Shown in pieces: positions 1 through 14,624 of a stretch of DNA of 64,000 bases. The stretch is taken from positions 12,752,214-12,816,213 of the forward strand of contig CM036188.1 in the NCBI GenBank assembly GCA_020631735.1. Reading direction: 5' to 3'. The notes beneath the pieces were generated by a model. The model had not been told where the DNA came from. It made no database searches and saw only the letters and a list, made by a program, of their open reading frames with translations. The DNA comes from Saccharum officinarum. Its lineage: Eukaryota; Streptophyta; Magnoliopsida; Poales; Poaceae. The position numbers and the translations under genes were made by a program. Numbering within the stretch: position 1 is the stretch's first letter; every line of letters begins with the position of its first letter.

Positions 1-1040
1 TCGTAATATTTTATTTCATTGTCTATATCTAAAATTTCCATTATCAATAATTTTAGTAGATTCCTTAAATTTCAATTTTATTAACCAGGCTCTGATACCA
101 CTAATACTAGGGCTAATACCAAAACGGATGAAGATTCGGAAAATTGAAATTCAAATTTAAAATTCATGAGTTACTATTCACATCACTATTCAAATTCAGC
201 TGCTACTATTCAAATTCGTGTCACTATTCAAAATGCTGGCTACTATTTAAATTCGGGAATATGAACAGTGCACACCAGAGTGACTCAGACAGACACCCAA
301 CTACTTTACTATTTAATCACTATTCACCTTTACAATATTTTATGCTTCGATCAATATTCGAGCACTATGCGCCTTAATATTTTATTATTCTCCGCAGCCG
401 GCGGATGCAGAATGGAATAAAATATATTAAATGCACTATTTGACGAGAACGACGTGCGTGATTATTATCTACGTGATTAGTGAGTATGCGGATTATGAGT
501 GCGCGTGATTCACAGGATCTTTGCAAGCTAGCGAGATCAAGGATTCAGCCGGTCGTGAGACTTATGCTTGTGTCAGTCCTACTCGGTACTCACCGTATGC
601 ATCACTAGCTCGCTTCAGAACCGGGCTAACCAACTCTTCTCCCTCGTTATCCCCAGCCACGAACACACAGGACTCAGGCTCTATCGTCTCCTCAGGCAGT
701 TCCACTCGAAGGGAACACTTCTATGCGCAAACAAGGTTCTCTACAAACACCACTACCAGGGCTAACACGAGAACAACACACACAGAGGTTTCTCCTATAG
801 GGTCCCTAGCATAGAGACATCGCCCCATATGAACGAGCTTAAAGGAAAACGAGGATTAAAACAGGAAAGCTTAATTCATTTCCACAGAGCAAGCTTATAA
901 ACGGATTTTCCTTTCAGAAAACCCCAAGCACTTACCACAAACTTTAGAGGTTACCTTACAAGCGCAGGAAGATCACGGGGACTTCCTTTATTCTCTAATT
1001 TATAACACTGGTGGAGTAGTATTAATTAGGTGGCTAATTA
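1..1040 (-). mobile_element. Remnant of a minus-strand LTR retrotransposon (internal edge plus probable LTR)
   Basis: A primer-binding-site-like sequence at 88-100 reads, on the minus strand, as the start of a tRNA-iMet complement. Bases 1-87 would then be internal sequence and the bases from about 102 the LTR. A TATA-like tataaac/gtttata lies near 895-902 on the minus strand, as expected for an LTR promoter. I could not find a clean TG...CA pair or a second LTR, so the right boundary near 1040 is a guess. No protein domain is visible. Confidence 0.35.
88..100 (-). promoter_or_regulatory. tRNA-iMet-type primer binding site
   Basis: The plus strand reads ggctctgatacca, so the minus strand reads tggtatcagagcc, the usual PBS of plant LTR elements primed by initiator methionine tRNA. 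The same 13 bases occur beside the chromovirus LTR at 16205-16217. It marks the element at the window start as minus-strand. Confidence 0.55.
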
Positions 1041-1134
1041 CAGGTGTTGGTGGATGAGCTCAGAGAGTCTCTGAGATCATGTCTTCATGGTGATATTGTC
1101 GATAGTGTTGTGTGTCTTCGGATTCGATGAATGC

Positions 1135-3060
<1,926 letters not shown>

Positions 3061-3069
3061 ATTATCTAG

Positions 3070-3745
3070 AAATAGGATACCTCGGTAAGTACCACAAACA
3101 AGTTTACTTTGCATGGACTCGTCTGGAATTATTTATCCAAACAAATGATTATAGTAGTAATTTTTATTACTAATAGTAATAAAAAATTATTACACCTCAG
3201 TAACTACCGTAGCCAGTTTTATTGTGCACGGGGTCAGATGAAATTATTTATAGACCAAATAATACCATTAGTAATAAAAACTACCCTGCATTGAGACCGG
3301 ACGCCTTAGTGACTATCACAGCCAATTTTACTGCACACGGGTCTAGACTAAATTATTTCTAAACCCAAATGATACTATTAGTAATAAAAAAATATCCCAA
3401 ACGGAGACCGGACGCCTCGATGATTATCATTGCCAATTTTACTACTAAAGGGTTCTTGATGAATTATTTATAGACTCAAATGATACTATTAGTAATAAAA
3501 AGGTACCCTGAGCGGAGATTGAACGCCCGGTGATTATCACCCCCAATTTTATTACTCATGGGTCTAGACTGAATTATTTCTAAACCTAAATGATATTATT
3601 AGTAATAAAAAATACTCCACACGGAGACAGGACGCCTCGATGATTTTCACCACCAATTTTACTATTCATGGTCTAGACTGAATTATTTACCGAATCAAAT
3701 GATAATAGTAGTAATAAAAAATTATTCGGTAAATAATTTAGTCAT
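3070..3745. repeat. Degenerate ~110-bp tandem repeat
   Basis: A unit beginning gaga(c/t)(c/a)gg(a)acgcc recurs at 3293, 3404, 3515 and 3624, with spacings of 111, 111 and 109. Each unit contains a ...caattttact... block, a gaattattt block and gatactattagtaataaaaa. Weaker units extend left to about 3070 and right to about 3745. The unit has no coding potential. Confidence 0.8.
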
Positions 3746-4440
3746 GCGGTAAATAATTTACGATGCACACACTAATAGTGGTAATTATCACCACCAGGTG
3801 TGTAGTAATTTTGTGCCTATAAATAATTCCGTCTAGACGGTGTGTAGTAAATTTGCGTATGACAATCTATGGGGGCGTTTGGTGTTCAGAGGAGGTTATT
3901 TTTATTACTAATATTAATATTATGTTGGCTGGCTAGAAATTAAAAAACTACTCCATTGAACTAAAATTACTACTGCAGGATAAAAAGATATCATCATGTC
4001 CAGGATATCAGTAATAAAAAATACGATCAAAATGGGTAAAACCTTAGTAATTATTTTATCGAATTAAAAGATATCAATAATAAAAAACTGTACAAATTAG
4101 ACGACGACGGGATAAATCATAGGTAATTATTTTATCGAATTGAGAGATATCAATAATAAAAATACTCTAGAAATTAGACAGCGACCGCACAACAAGCGCA
4201 CTTTACTGTAAGTGTGTCCCGCCAGAATTATTTATCGATCAAAATTCTACCATTTAATAAAATAAACTTGTGGAAACATGATGACGTGTCAAAACATCCC
4301 TAAATTTACTAATCACGTCCATGATGGGAGTTAATATGGGAAAAGTTGGGCCACATGCACCTGAAAAATTGGAAACCATTTAAATGCATGCACTGATGAC
4401 GGCAGCTTTTAAAGCAAACGAGAATCAATGTCACGCCTCA
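3746..4440. other. AT-rich intergenic stretch with a short ~76-bp repeat
   Basis: The block attattttatcgaatt...gatatcaataataaaaa appears at about 4050 and 4126, with a weaker upstream version near 4003. I see no gene or transposon terminus here. Confidence 0.5.
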
Positions 4441-4547
4441 TCATCATCAGGAAATTAAAACGCCATGCTTTTTATGGCAATAAATAAAACAGGCTGCTCT
4501 CTCTACGGAGTGAAAAGGAGGGCTGACGGACTGTCATCGGCTGCCAT

Positions 4548-4639
4548 CAGCAACAGGAAAAATGCTCTTAAGCTGATGTCTAGTGTTATTAGGTGTAATA
4601 ACGCTAGACATCAGCTTAAGAGCATTTTTTCTGTTCCTG
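4548..4639. repeat. Foldback (43-bp arms, 6-nt loop) at the LINE 5' end
   Basis: The left arm 4548-4590 and right arm 4597-4639 are inverted copies matching at 40 of 43 positions, separated by aggtgt. The right arm is native LINE sequence, because it codes through the QLKSIFSVPDL region of the reverse transcriptase ORF. The left arm is an inverted copy attached at the truncated 5' end, and its first three bases coincide with the end of the target-site duplication. This fits a snap-back or template-switch event during insertion. Confidence 0.85.
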
Positions 4640-7042
4640 ATCTCCTTCCCAACACTATGTATCTAGGTCACCCCTTGATTTTCAGTCATAGAGACAAAAA
4701 CAGAGCTTACAATTTTATCTATAATAAATTCTTTGTCAAGCTTGGTACTCTTAAAGCTAACAAACTCAACCATGCTGGTAGATTACAGTACATTAAATCT
4801 GTGCTTTCTTCTATTCCTATTTATTACATGTCTACCGTTCTTTTTTCAAAAACCTTCATTAAAAAAATTAACACTATTATTAAGAGGTTCTGGTGGATAG
4901 GAGTGCAAGAAGAATAGAGCACTAGTCCCATTGCATACCGCTCTTGGGATGATATCTGTAAACCCAACGAGGAAGGGGCCTCGGCAATAGAGATATGGAA
5001 ACTATTAACAAAAATCTTATTATCCACTCTGCCTGGAATATTGCTAACAACAAAAATATTTTTCTCTCTGATATCCTAAAAGCAAAATATTTCCCTAATG
5101 CCTCCTTCTGGAACGCTTCTGACCAGGGTCCTAGATCTATTTTTCGGTCCTCTATTATGCAGGTTAGGCATCATATCGTTGCCAATTCCATCTATCAAAT
5201 TCATGCAGGCAACTCTTTCCATTTGGTCATCACCTTGGACATCTGTTTGGAATAATATCTATGAGCACCTCCTCACGCCAATGGTCAACCTCCCTCTGCC
5301 AGCTAAGGTTTCAGATCTGTGGCTTCAGGAAACCCACACTTGGAATCATCAGCTGTTGTCCACTACTTTCACTGACCATGCTGTCCAAATTATTGAAGAT
5401 ACCACGGTGGTGCATTCTGACCAACAAGACATTCTGCGATGGACTCCTGCCACCAATGGACAATGCACCACTAAAGCTGCATACAACTACTTAGCTACTC
5501 AACAGGCTCATAATCTTCCCAATCAAGGATCTAGGAGTATAGGTCCTGATGCCAATCAAATTCTGCAAAAGGTATGGAAAAGCAAAACCATCCCCCCTGT
5601 CCTCAAAACTTTTGCTTGGCGTCTCATTAGATGGGCTCTTGCTACTGGTGAGAGAGCTGGCAGGTACTCTTCACATATATATAGATCAGCATTGCTCTTA
5701 TTGTGGGAATATTGAAACTGACAATCACCTTTCCTTCCTCTGTGATTTACCTCAACAAGTGTGGTCCTCTGCCACCCCTCCTTTGCCTATCAATACCATA
5801 GATGCAGATGAAGATGGTGTCCAACAAGCCTTCCCTCTTCTTATCACTAATAACCCCTCCGACGCTACATTGTGTAAAACTTTATTTATTCTCTGGTATA
5901 TCTGAAAAGCTCGTAATGATAACCGCTTTCAAAGAAAAACATGGACTTCATTTCAGGTACATCAAGCGGCATCAGCACACATGCAAAAGCCACCTAGGTG
6001 CCATATCTGAACACCTGGATGATGGAGGCGCCCTGCATACCACCACACCTTACCAGCCTCATGATACCAACATCGAACCATCCACCTTGCCAAGCCATGG
6101 CACCTCAAACCAGGTTGTACGGGAGGATGGGACAACTATTACTCAACCAAACCACATCCACCTACAACAACAGCAAGTCACAGGTATAAATTTTCATCCT
6201 GCAGGTTTCACTCAGCTGGAGCAAGTAGCAGCTGCAAGTTCAAGCAATGCCCATTCAAATTCCGACCATGGGCAAGTGCGGCAACCAGCCACAGGTACCA
6301 ATTTTCATCTTGCAGGTCCTCAGCAAGGCCAAGTAGCAGCCTTGCCGATCAGCAGCACCATGGTGATCTTGGGCGACATCACTTGCAGCCCATCCACCAA
6401 CTTCTGTACAGCCAAGCGACAATGGACAGGTTCCTGGTTCCATCCCCTTCTCTGTTGGATGGAATTTGTTGCTACACCGATGCTTACACAGCGCCAGACC
6501 ACCATGCCTATGGTCCCAGAGATACTGGACTTGGTATCTTTATTGTCAATACTCAGGCAAATCCCCCTCACAGCATATTCATCAAGGCGGCAATGAGGTC
6601 TGCTTCCTCTGTTCTTATGGCGGAGGCAGCAGCTATGGCCCTAGCGGCCAAGGTGCTGGATATACTACAACTGCAGCAAGGTACAATCCTAAGCGACAAC
6701 CAACAGTTGGTCCATTTTCTCAATGGAACCAACCTTGCTCATCCTCCGGACTGGCGAATCAAGCCCTACACTCAGCTTATCAGTTCCTCGGTGTATAGCA
6801 CAACCACAACCATTCCCAAGATCAACCGAAGACTGAACCAAATGGCAGATTCGCTTGCTCGACAAGCCCTTAGCGCAATTCATTGTAATCAATTTACCTT
6901 TGAGGGTGTGTGTGCTCATGCTCAGCATGATCTTGAGTGTCCTGTTATTATGGCACTCCAAAATGTAACCATTAACAATGTAATGGTTCTAACAGCTTCC
7001 TGCTGTTAATCAATATATTATGCTTCCTTGTCAAAAAAAAAT
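4551..7042 (+). mobile_element. 5'-truncated L1-type LINE with 12-bp TSD
   Basis: The element is flanked by a perfect 12-bp direct repeat ggctgccatcag at 4539-4550 and 7043-7054. It ends in a nine-base A tail (7033-7041). Only the 3' half of ORF2 is present: the end of the reverse transcriptase, a zinc-binding RVT-type region and an RNase H domain. Endonuclease, ORF1 and 5' UTR are missing, as is usual for target-primed truncation. The 5' end carries the foldback described separately. Confidence 0.9.
4597..7009 (+). pseudogene. LINE ORF2 remnant (RT C-terminus, zf-RVT, RNase H)
   Basis: The coding sequence is spread over several frames by stops and frameshifts. At 4597-4914 the RT thumb region shows TMYLGHPL, HAGRLQYIKSVLSSIPIYYM and RFWWIG, typical of plant L1 ORF2. 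A stop at about 4915 is followed by a frame change. The zinc-binding region (about 5550-5770) shows KVWKSKTIPPVLKTFAWRL and then HCSYCGNIETDNHLSFLC in another frame. The RNase H domain (about 6460-6900) keeps its acidic residues in CYTDAYT, LMAEAAAMALAA, ILSDNQQ and NQMADSLARQAL. A C-terminal RNase H is known for plant L1 elements. The remnant cannot be translated as one protein. Confidence 0.85.
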
Positions 7043-7286
7043 GGCTGCCATCAGGGTGCGTTCAATATAAATCAAAGGGCGGGCTGCTAAATAGTAAGGT
7101 CCCCCCTATGAAAGCATATAAAGTCATGCATGCTTCAAAATATTTATGTCACTATTGCAACTCTAACTGTTTTGGAGAACATCTTTTCAAGCTTAATAAA
7201 GCATTTGGTACATATCACGAAATATAAAGTAGTAATAAGTACGGTACAACATTATATTACAGCTTTGCTCCACCTAGCTAAGATAA

Positions 7287-10163
7287 TGTCACACCCATTT
7301 TTAAGGACAAAAATAGGATGCATAAAAGACTCATGTGCGCCCCAGGAAACAGTCGCACACATAAGTTGACAAATTACAAAGTACCATCACAGTGCTTATT
7401 ACATAACGAATAAGTATTTAAGACATAGTCTTGAACGATAGGTAATAATAACTAATAGTAGTTCTTCAGCGGAAACTCCACACAGGGACACGGTTGACTG
7501 GTTGACACCAAGACTAGTACTCATTCCGATAATCTTCCTCATTATCTTCATCTGTTATGGTGGAAATAGCAAGGGTGAGTCCATGTCGAACTCCACAAAT
7601 ATAACACAGGGTTCATGAGGCTCAAAAAGGCTAGACACTGTTTAACTGCATTTAGCTTTTAATCATATATTAGCAATTGTGTAGCATCAAGATAAACCAC
7701 TTCCCATTAAAGAACCAATGATCAATTGTAATAATGATAACGAATAGCATTAACATGAGCATAATAATAATCAATAATAATTACACATGATATAGCAATG
7801 GTGATCATCTATTCTGTAGATGTTCCAAGGCCGCTCGTATCCGTGAGCACGGCTAGTATACCAGTTTTTAACTCTGCGCAGAGGTGTACACTTTCACTGT
7901 AAGTCATGATTTCCAAATGAGTGGGGAGATCAAGCCCAAACACCCGAGAACCATATAAAGCCACTCAAAAGTTCGTCTAACAAGTTAGGGCCATTAGATT
8001 CACTCGGCAGGCAGATGTAGAACCTCCCTTCCCTGTGGCACAACAACCGCAGCCTATACACACTAGGCCAGGGGCTCGCACTACACCCAAAGTGGCAAGC
8101 CATTCTTACGCCATTTAAGGTAACCACTAACAAGCTAGAAAAGGTCTCTTGAACAACTAAAGCCAGAGCCATATAGCCCTCACAGCTGTACTGTATATCC
8201 CGGATAATCATGTACAGATAAGTCCTTATGGAGAGAAACCAGAGCATCAAAATAATACACATGCTCTAGCCCCTTTTAACAGTAATAAAATCATCTTAAA
8301 GGTTGATTGCTTAATCCATTAATCAAATTACAAGATCATTGTTCTTAGTTTAAGCACTAGCAGTAGCTACCCATATGCATTCCCAAGGTTGACAAGGAAT
8401 CAAGATAACCAATCACTAAGTTATAATCTCTAAGGTTGTCAAGGTAAGCACATGCATATGTATGACAATTTGATGTATAGGTAACAAGGATAGTCCTGTG
8501 TTATACTTGCCTTGATCAAAGCTCTCCAAGTGATACCGCTGACTTGGCTCAAAGTAATACTCCGAATCGTCCAGATACTGCTCACCTTCTATATTCGATC
8601 ATCAATCAACACATACATGCATCCAATCAAACATACACGAAGCAAACAAAGAGATATAATTAGAACAGTACACCAACAGTAGCAAAACAGTAATAAAAGT
8701 TTATAAAACTCTTCTACACGTTTCTACGATCACACAGACGCAAAGATCACCAAATTCGGAGTTAAAACGTATAAGTTATGAATTTTCTAAGATTTCCTAT
8801 AGATAAATAAATACTAAATTATAAACTCGAAAAATAAATTATCAAAACTGACTGTACAACTACACTAACATATAGAGCTCGCTAATACGAACCTAACGCA
8901 ATTTGAACGGATCAAATCGGAGTTAAAACGAGGATTTTACGACCAAAACAATTCTAGTGGCAAAACTGTAAATACCTGAAAACGTATTTTTGACTTATCC
9001 GGGAGAAAATACGCTTTCAAAACACGAAAACGGATTTAGGATATTGCGCTAAGGACCGCGGGTTCTATTATGAAGAAGTCCAGGGGCTCTTTAATAAATC
9101 TACCCCGCGAAGGGGTATCTTCTAATCCTAACCGCTGATCAGCGAATGGACGGCTGAAAACGCTTCCAGCAAAGGAAAAAGAGGGCGCGGTCACCTTCCC
9201 CAGCGCCGGCCGGTGGCCGCCATGGCCGACACCAACGGCTCGCCGGAGCTATGCGGTTCTAGCGTTTTTTTACCATCGTTCGGCTCGCGACCGGTACCAA
9301 TCGAACGAGGAGAGCAACGCGAACTCATCTACGCGATTTAGGAAGACTACAACGAATCGAGGACGGATTGCGGCTCGGGAAGGCGGCGGCGCCATTGCCG
9401 GCTCACTGGAGCTTCGCAAACACGCGATTCAAAGCACTACAACTCAAAAGAAAAGCATGGGGAGGAAAAGAAGAAGATGGCGAGCTCACCAAAACGAAAA
9501 AGAAGGACTCCAATCCACCCGCAATCCCCGACGACGGACAACTGTGACTCCTTAGGGTTTCGAGCCAACTAGGCTCAGTTACAAGTGTTTTGGCTCAATG
9601 TTTAGATGGAAAACGAGGAGAGGAGGCAAAAGGCTACACATTTATAGACCTAATATGCCGTGTTCGGTTAGGAAGTCCCGAGATTCCCGATTGATTTGGT
9701 TGGAGGCGACGTCGGTCTCCGGCTCGGCCACGATAAGAGGAAGAAGGCACGACTGACAGCGGGCCCCGACTATCAGCGTCACAAGGGAGGAAGGCGCGCA
9801 CGGCCGCTGCGGCTCCTGGGCCGGCCCACGCGGACCCGAGAGAAGAGCGAGGAAGACAACGCTCGGTTCAGCTCGGCCCAAACAAAAGAGAGAGGGGAGA
9901 GCAGGCCGGTGAGAAGCAGGCCTCCAAGCTACCGGGCTGCACAGGTAAACCTTTCTCTTTCTTTTTTTTTCTCCTTTAAATTTGTTTCCAAATCCATTTT
10001 CAAATCAAATTTTCCTAAACCAAATCAATTAAAACAAATATATCCACACCACAAAATAAAATAAATGCAACAGCATGAATGCATCACCAAATAGTTTTAA
10101 AATTTTAATTCCCTCTCTCTAAATTATTTAAAATTTATTACTCCTAAAAATTTGGGTGTTACA
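7287..10163 (-). repeat. Chromovirus 3' LTR (LTR A)
   Basis: This 2877-bp LTR is bounded by tgtcacaccc and gggtgttaca, preceded on the left by TSD gataa. On the minus strand a TATA box (tctataaatg) sits at 9641-9648. U3 is therefore about 0.5 kb and R plus U5 about 2.3 kb, an unusually long untranslated leader. The 110-codon minus frame at 7930-8262 recurs in all three LTR copies only because LTRs are copies, and it has no recognisable domain. Confidence 0.93.
9641..9648 (-). promoter_or_regulatory. LTR TATA box
   Basis: The minus strand reads tctataaa. Equivalent boxes lie at 18569-18576 (the 5' LTR, the one that would drive the element) and 24839-24846. A G+C-rich U3 lies upstream and an AT-rich leader downstream. 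Confidence 0.6.
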
Positions 10164-10190
10164 AATTCTACCCCCCTTAAAAGAATCTCG
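10164..10190 (-). promoter_or_regulatory. Polypurine tract of the chromovirus
   Basis: On the minus strand the bases next to the 3' LTR read ttaaggggggtagaatt, directly followed by TGTAACACCC. This is the expected plus-strand priming site for reverse transcription. Confidence 0.75.
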
Positions 10191-10208
10191 TCCTCGAGAT
10201 TAAACTGC

Positions 10209-13200
10209 TTACTCAAACAACTGCGGATATGATTTTCTCAATTCATCCTCTCTTTCCCAAGTTGCCTCTGCCTCTGAATATCGATTCCACTGCACTTTGC
10301 ACATCTTAATAACCCGACTTCGAGTAACTCTCTCAGCAGTCTCCAAAATCTTAATCGGAAACTCTTCATATGTAAGATCTTCCTTAACAGTCAATTCTTC
10401 TAAAGGTATCTGCTCCTCAGTCACACGCAAACACTTCTTAAGTTGTGAAACATGGAACACATCATGTACTCCAGATAAATTCTCAGGCAACTCTAATTGA
10501 TAAGCAACTTCCCCACGTCTAGTAATAACTTTAAATGGTCCAACATACCTTGGTGCTAGTTTACCTTTCATGTTAAACCTCTTCACACTTTTCATAGGTG
10601 ACACCTTCAAATAGACATAATCACCTACCTCAAAAACTAAATCTCTTCTTCTATTGTCAGCATAACTCTTCTGACGAGACTGCGCTACTCTCAAATTCTC
10701 ACGAATCACTCGCACTTGATCTTCTGCGTTTCTAAGAACATCTGTACCAAACACCTGAGATTCACCTGTCTGATCCCAAAACAATGGAGTTCTACACTTA
10801 CGTCCATACAAAGCTTCAAACGGTGCCATCTTAAGACTCTGTTGATAACTATTATTGTAAGAAAATTCTGCATAAGGCAAACTCTTATTCCAACTAGTTC
10901 CATATTGCAATGCACAAGCTCTCAACATATCCTCTAATACCTGGTTGGTCCTTTCAGTCTGTCCATCTGTCTGTGGATGATATGCTGTACTAAAATTCAA
11001 TTTTGTTCCCAATGATTCATGCACAGCTTTCCAAAAATGCGACGTAAACTGCGATCCTCGATCAGATACAATCTTCTTTGGAACTCCATGCAAACATACT
11101 ACCCTCTCCATATATAACTCTGCCAATTTTGGTCCACGGTAAGTAGTCTTAACTGGTATAAAATGAGCAACTTTGGTTAATCGATCTACTATCACCCAAA
11201 TAGAGTCATAACCCTTCTGAGTACGAGGTAACCCCACTATAAAGTCCATACCAACTTCTTCCCACTTCCATTCAGGAATCTTCATTGGTTGCAACAATCC
11301 AGCAGGTCTCTGATGCTCTGCTTTCACCCTCTGACAAGTGTCACACAATGCCACATACTCAGCCACATCTCGCTTTAATCCAACCCACCAATATTTCTGT
11401 TTCAGATCCAAATACATCTTAGTACTACCAGGATGAATAGAATAAGCTGACTCATGACCTTCGCGAAGAATTGCCTGTCTAACAGTTTGATCCTCGGGTA
11501 CACACAGCCTCTTTCCAAACCACAAAATTCCATTATCATCCATCCGAAAGCCTGGTGACTTACCAATCACTATATCTTCCGCTATCTTCTTTAGTTTCTC
11601 ATCCTTCAACTGACCATTATAGATTTCTTGCTCTAAGGTAGGCTCTATCACTAATTCCATTGTATTAGTAACAATTCCCAAATTCAAATATTCAAATTCA
11701 GCACATAACTCCCTAGTCATAGACAATGTCTGTATCTCATTGACATAACTTTTCCTACTAAGAGCATCAGCTACTACATTAGCCTTACCAGGATGATAGT
11801 GTATCTTAATATCATAATCCTTAATCAATTCTAACCATCTACGTTGCCTCAAATTCAGATCTGACTGAGTGAAAATATACTTCAAACTCTTATGATCAGT
11901 GTATATATCACTCTTATGTCCAATCAAATAATGTCTCCAAATCTTTAAAGCATGAACTACAGCTGCTAACTCCAAATCATGTGTAGGATAATTCAACTCA
12001 TGCTTTCTCAACTGCCTAGATGCATAAGCCACAACTCTGCCTTCTTGCATAAGAACACATCCCAAACCTTGACGAGAAGCATCGCAATAAATAGAAAACT
12101 TCTTACTCAAATCTGGCAAAACCAAAACAGGCGCTGTAGTCAACCTCTTCTTCAATTCCTCAAAACTAGCTTGACATTTATCTGACCACACAAACTTGGC
12201 ATTCTTCTCTAACAGAGATGTCATAGGTTTAGCAAGTTTAGAAAACCCTTCAATGAACCGTCTGTAATATCCAGCCAATCCTAAGAAACTACGAATCTCA
12301 CTAGCATCAATAGGTGGCTTCCAATTTAATACATCCCTTACTTTACCTGGATCCACTGATATCCCTTCATTAGAAATAATATGACCAAGGAAAGAAACTT
12401 CCTTCAACCAAAACTCACACTTACTTCGCTTCGCATACAACTTATGCTCTCTAAGCTTCTGCAACACCAACCTCAAATGTTCAGCATGCTCTACTTCTGT
12501 CTTGGAAAATACCAGTATATCATCAATAAACACTACCACAAACTTATCCAAATATTCCATAAACACCTTATTCATCATGTACATAAAGTATGCAGGTGCA
12601 TTAGTCAATCCAAATGACATAACAGTATACTCATACAATCCATACCTCGTAGTAAAAGCTGTCTTTGGAATATCAGAAGCACGAATCTTCAACTGATGAT
12701 AACCAGAACGTAAATCAATCTTAGAGAACACACAAGCACCTCTCAACTGATCAAACAAGTCATCAATCCTGGGCAAAGGGTACTTATTCTTGATAGTTAC
12801 CTCATTTAGTGAGCGGTAATCAACACACATCCTCTGACCACCATCTTTCTTATCAACAAAAATAACTGGTGCTCCCCAAGGTGATGAACTAGGTCTAATA
12901 AAACCTTTATCTTGTAATTCTTTAATTTGTTTCTTAAGTTCTTCTAATTCATCTACTCCCATCCTATATGGTCGTTTGGCTATAGGTGCAGTTCCAGGTA
13001 ATAATTCAATAAGAAATTCAATGTCTCGATCAGGTGGCATACCTGGCAATTCATCAGGGAAGACATCCGGAAATTCTTCAATCACTGAATTCTCCTTAAT
13101 AGTATCTTCAAGCTGATTCACCACAGCAGTTGGTTGCTTCTGCACTGCTACATCCACATTGATTTTATCTCCATTAGGTGCATTCACAACTACCACTTTC

Positions 13201-14624
13201 TGCTGACACTGAATCTCTACCTGATTTTGCTTCATCCAGTCCATACCCAATATCACATCAATACCAGATGTCCTCAACACTATAGGAGTTATCTTAAACT
13301 CTACCCCCCTTAATACCATACTAATTGGAAGACAACGATTACTGGTTTGCATGGTACCTCCAGGTGAATTTACTAATAGGGGTTCTTTCATAGCTAGCAT
13401 GGGTATACTATGCATTTTTACAAAAATGTTGGATATGAATGTATGAGATGCTCCAGAGTCAAAAAGAACAGTTGCGGGAGTGGAATGTACATTGAACGTA
13501 CCAATCATAACTTCTGGTGCATCATGAGCTGTATCAGAAGACACATGATTCACCCTTCCAGTACTAGATTGCCTCTGGCTGCTCTTCTGGCTATGAGGAG
13601 TCTACTGGTTCTGCTTCTCAGGACAGTGATAAGACATATGCCCCTCTTTACCACAGACAAAACATCTAGTAGGCGTGCTGGGGGCACTATTCTTCATGGG
13701 GGTAACATTGGAATTACCAGTGTGAGGAGTCTGTTGCCCAGTCTGCTGATACTGTTGACGTTGTGGATATGATGAACGCTGTTGTGACTGATTACTTTGC
13801 CAATTCTGGGACCACCTCTGATTCGGATTGCGATTCCATTGACTAACCGGTCCCTGAAACTTCTGATGAAAACCATGCTGAGAATTAGTGCGCTGACGGT
13901 TGTTGCTTCCTGAGCCTTGTACCTTCATTTTCCTCTTCCTATCCATCTCTCTGCGCTCATTATCAAGCATAATAGCTTTATTTACCAGCTCTTGAAAACT
14001 AGCATAGTTGTTCACCTTCAACTGCAAGCGAAGATCATAATAAATTCCCTTCAAGAAAATACGCTGTCTGTCTGCATCTTCCCTCACTTCATTAGGAGCA
14101 TAGCGAGCCAACTGGGTAAATCTATCATGATATTCACTAACGCTCATCTGTCCCATCCTAAGGTTTCTGAATTCTTCCTGCTTCAGCTCAATTATACCTT
14201 CAGGAATATGACAAGCTCAAAAATCTCTAACAAACTCATTCCAAGTGATAGAAGGAGCATTGTCAGGGCGTGCAGCTTGATACGACTCCCACCAAGTCTG
14301 AGCTGTCCCCTGTAACTGACCAGATGCATATAACACCTTCTCCATATCATTGCATTGGGCTATATTCAGCTGTTTCTCCACTGCCCTCACCCAATCATCT
14401 GCCTCTAAAGGATCAGCAGCATGAGAAAACACTGGAGGGCGTCCCTTCAAAAATTCCCCACGCTTATCCCTCACTTGCACAGGCGGTGGTCCTCCTGCAG
14501 GGGGATTGTTCTGCATGTGCTGCATAAACATCTGCATCATCTGGTTCTGAGTTTGCATGAGTTCCTCCATAGTAATGGGTAGGTTAGCACCTCCACGACC
14601 TCTGCCACGACCTCTGCCTGACAT
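10209..14624 (-). pseudogene. Chromovirus gag-pol polyprotein (two in-frame stops)
   Basis: One minus-strand frame runs from a likely start at 14624 (MSGRGRGRGRGG) to 10209. It is interrupted by TGA at about 14217 (in ...FVRDF*ACHIPEG) and TAG at about 13602, just after the gag zinc knuckle (CFVCGKEGHMSYHC). Both look like C-to-T changes from CGA and CAG. The uninterrupted pol part, counted from the Met at 13553, is 1114 aa. In order it shows protease DSGAS (32-36), RT with FIDD (342-345), RNase H YCDAS (489-493), integrase HHCC ending C737/C740, catalytic D770, D831 and E867, a GPF module near 1001-1023 and a chromodomain-like end ([15 protein letters not shown], about 1085-1100). Pol looks complete, but Gag and Gag-Pol could only be made by stop readthrough. 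Confidence 0.9.

Noticed and set aside
88..100. A tRNA gene suggested by the tRNA-iMet match
   Set aside because: Only 13 bases complementary to the tRNA 3' end, adjacent to LTRs: these are primer binding sites.
7930..8262. 110-aa minus frame conserved in three places (also 16863-17195 and 23134-23466)
   Set aside because: It recurs because LTRs are copies. It lies in U5, starts without context and has no domain.
10706..10915. Small frames on both strands within gag-pol
   Set aside because: Shadow frames of the chromovirus polyprotein.
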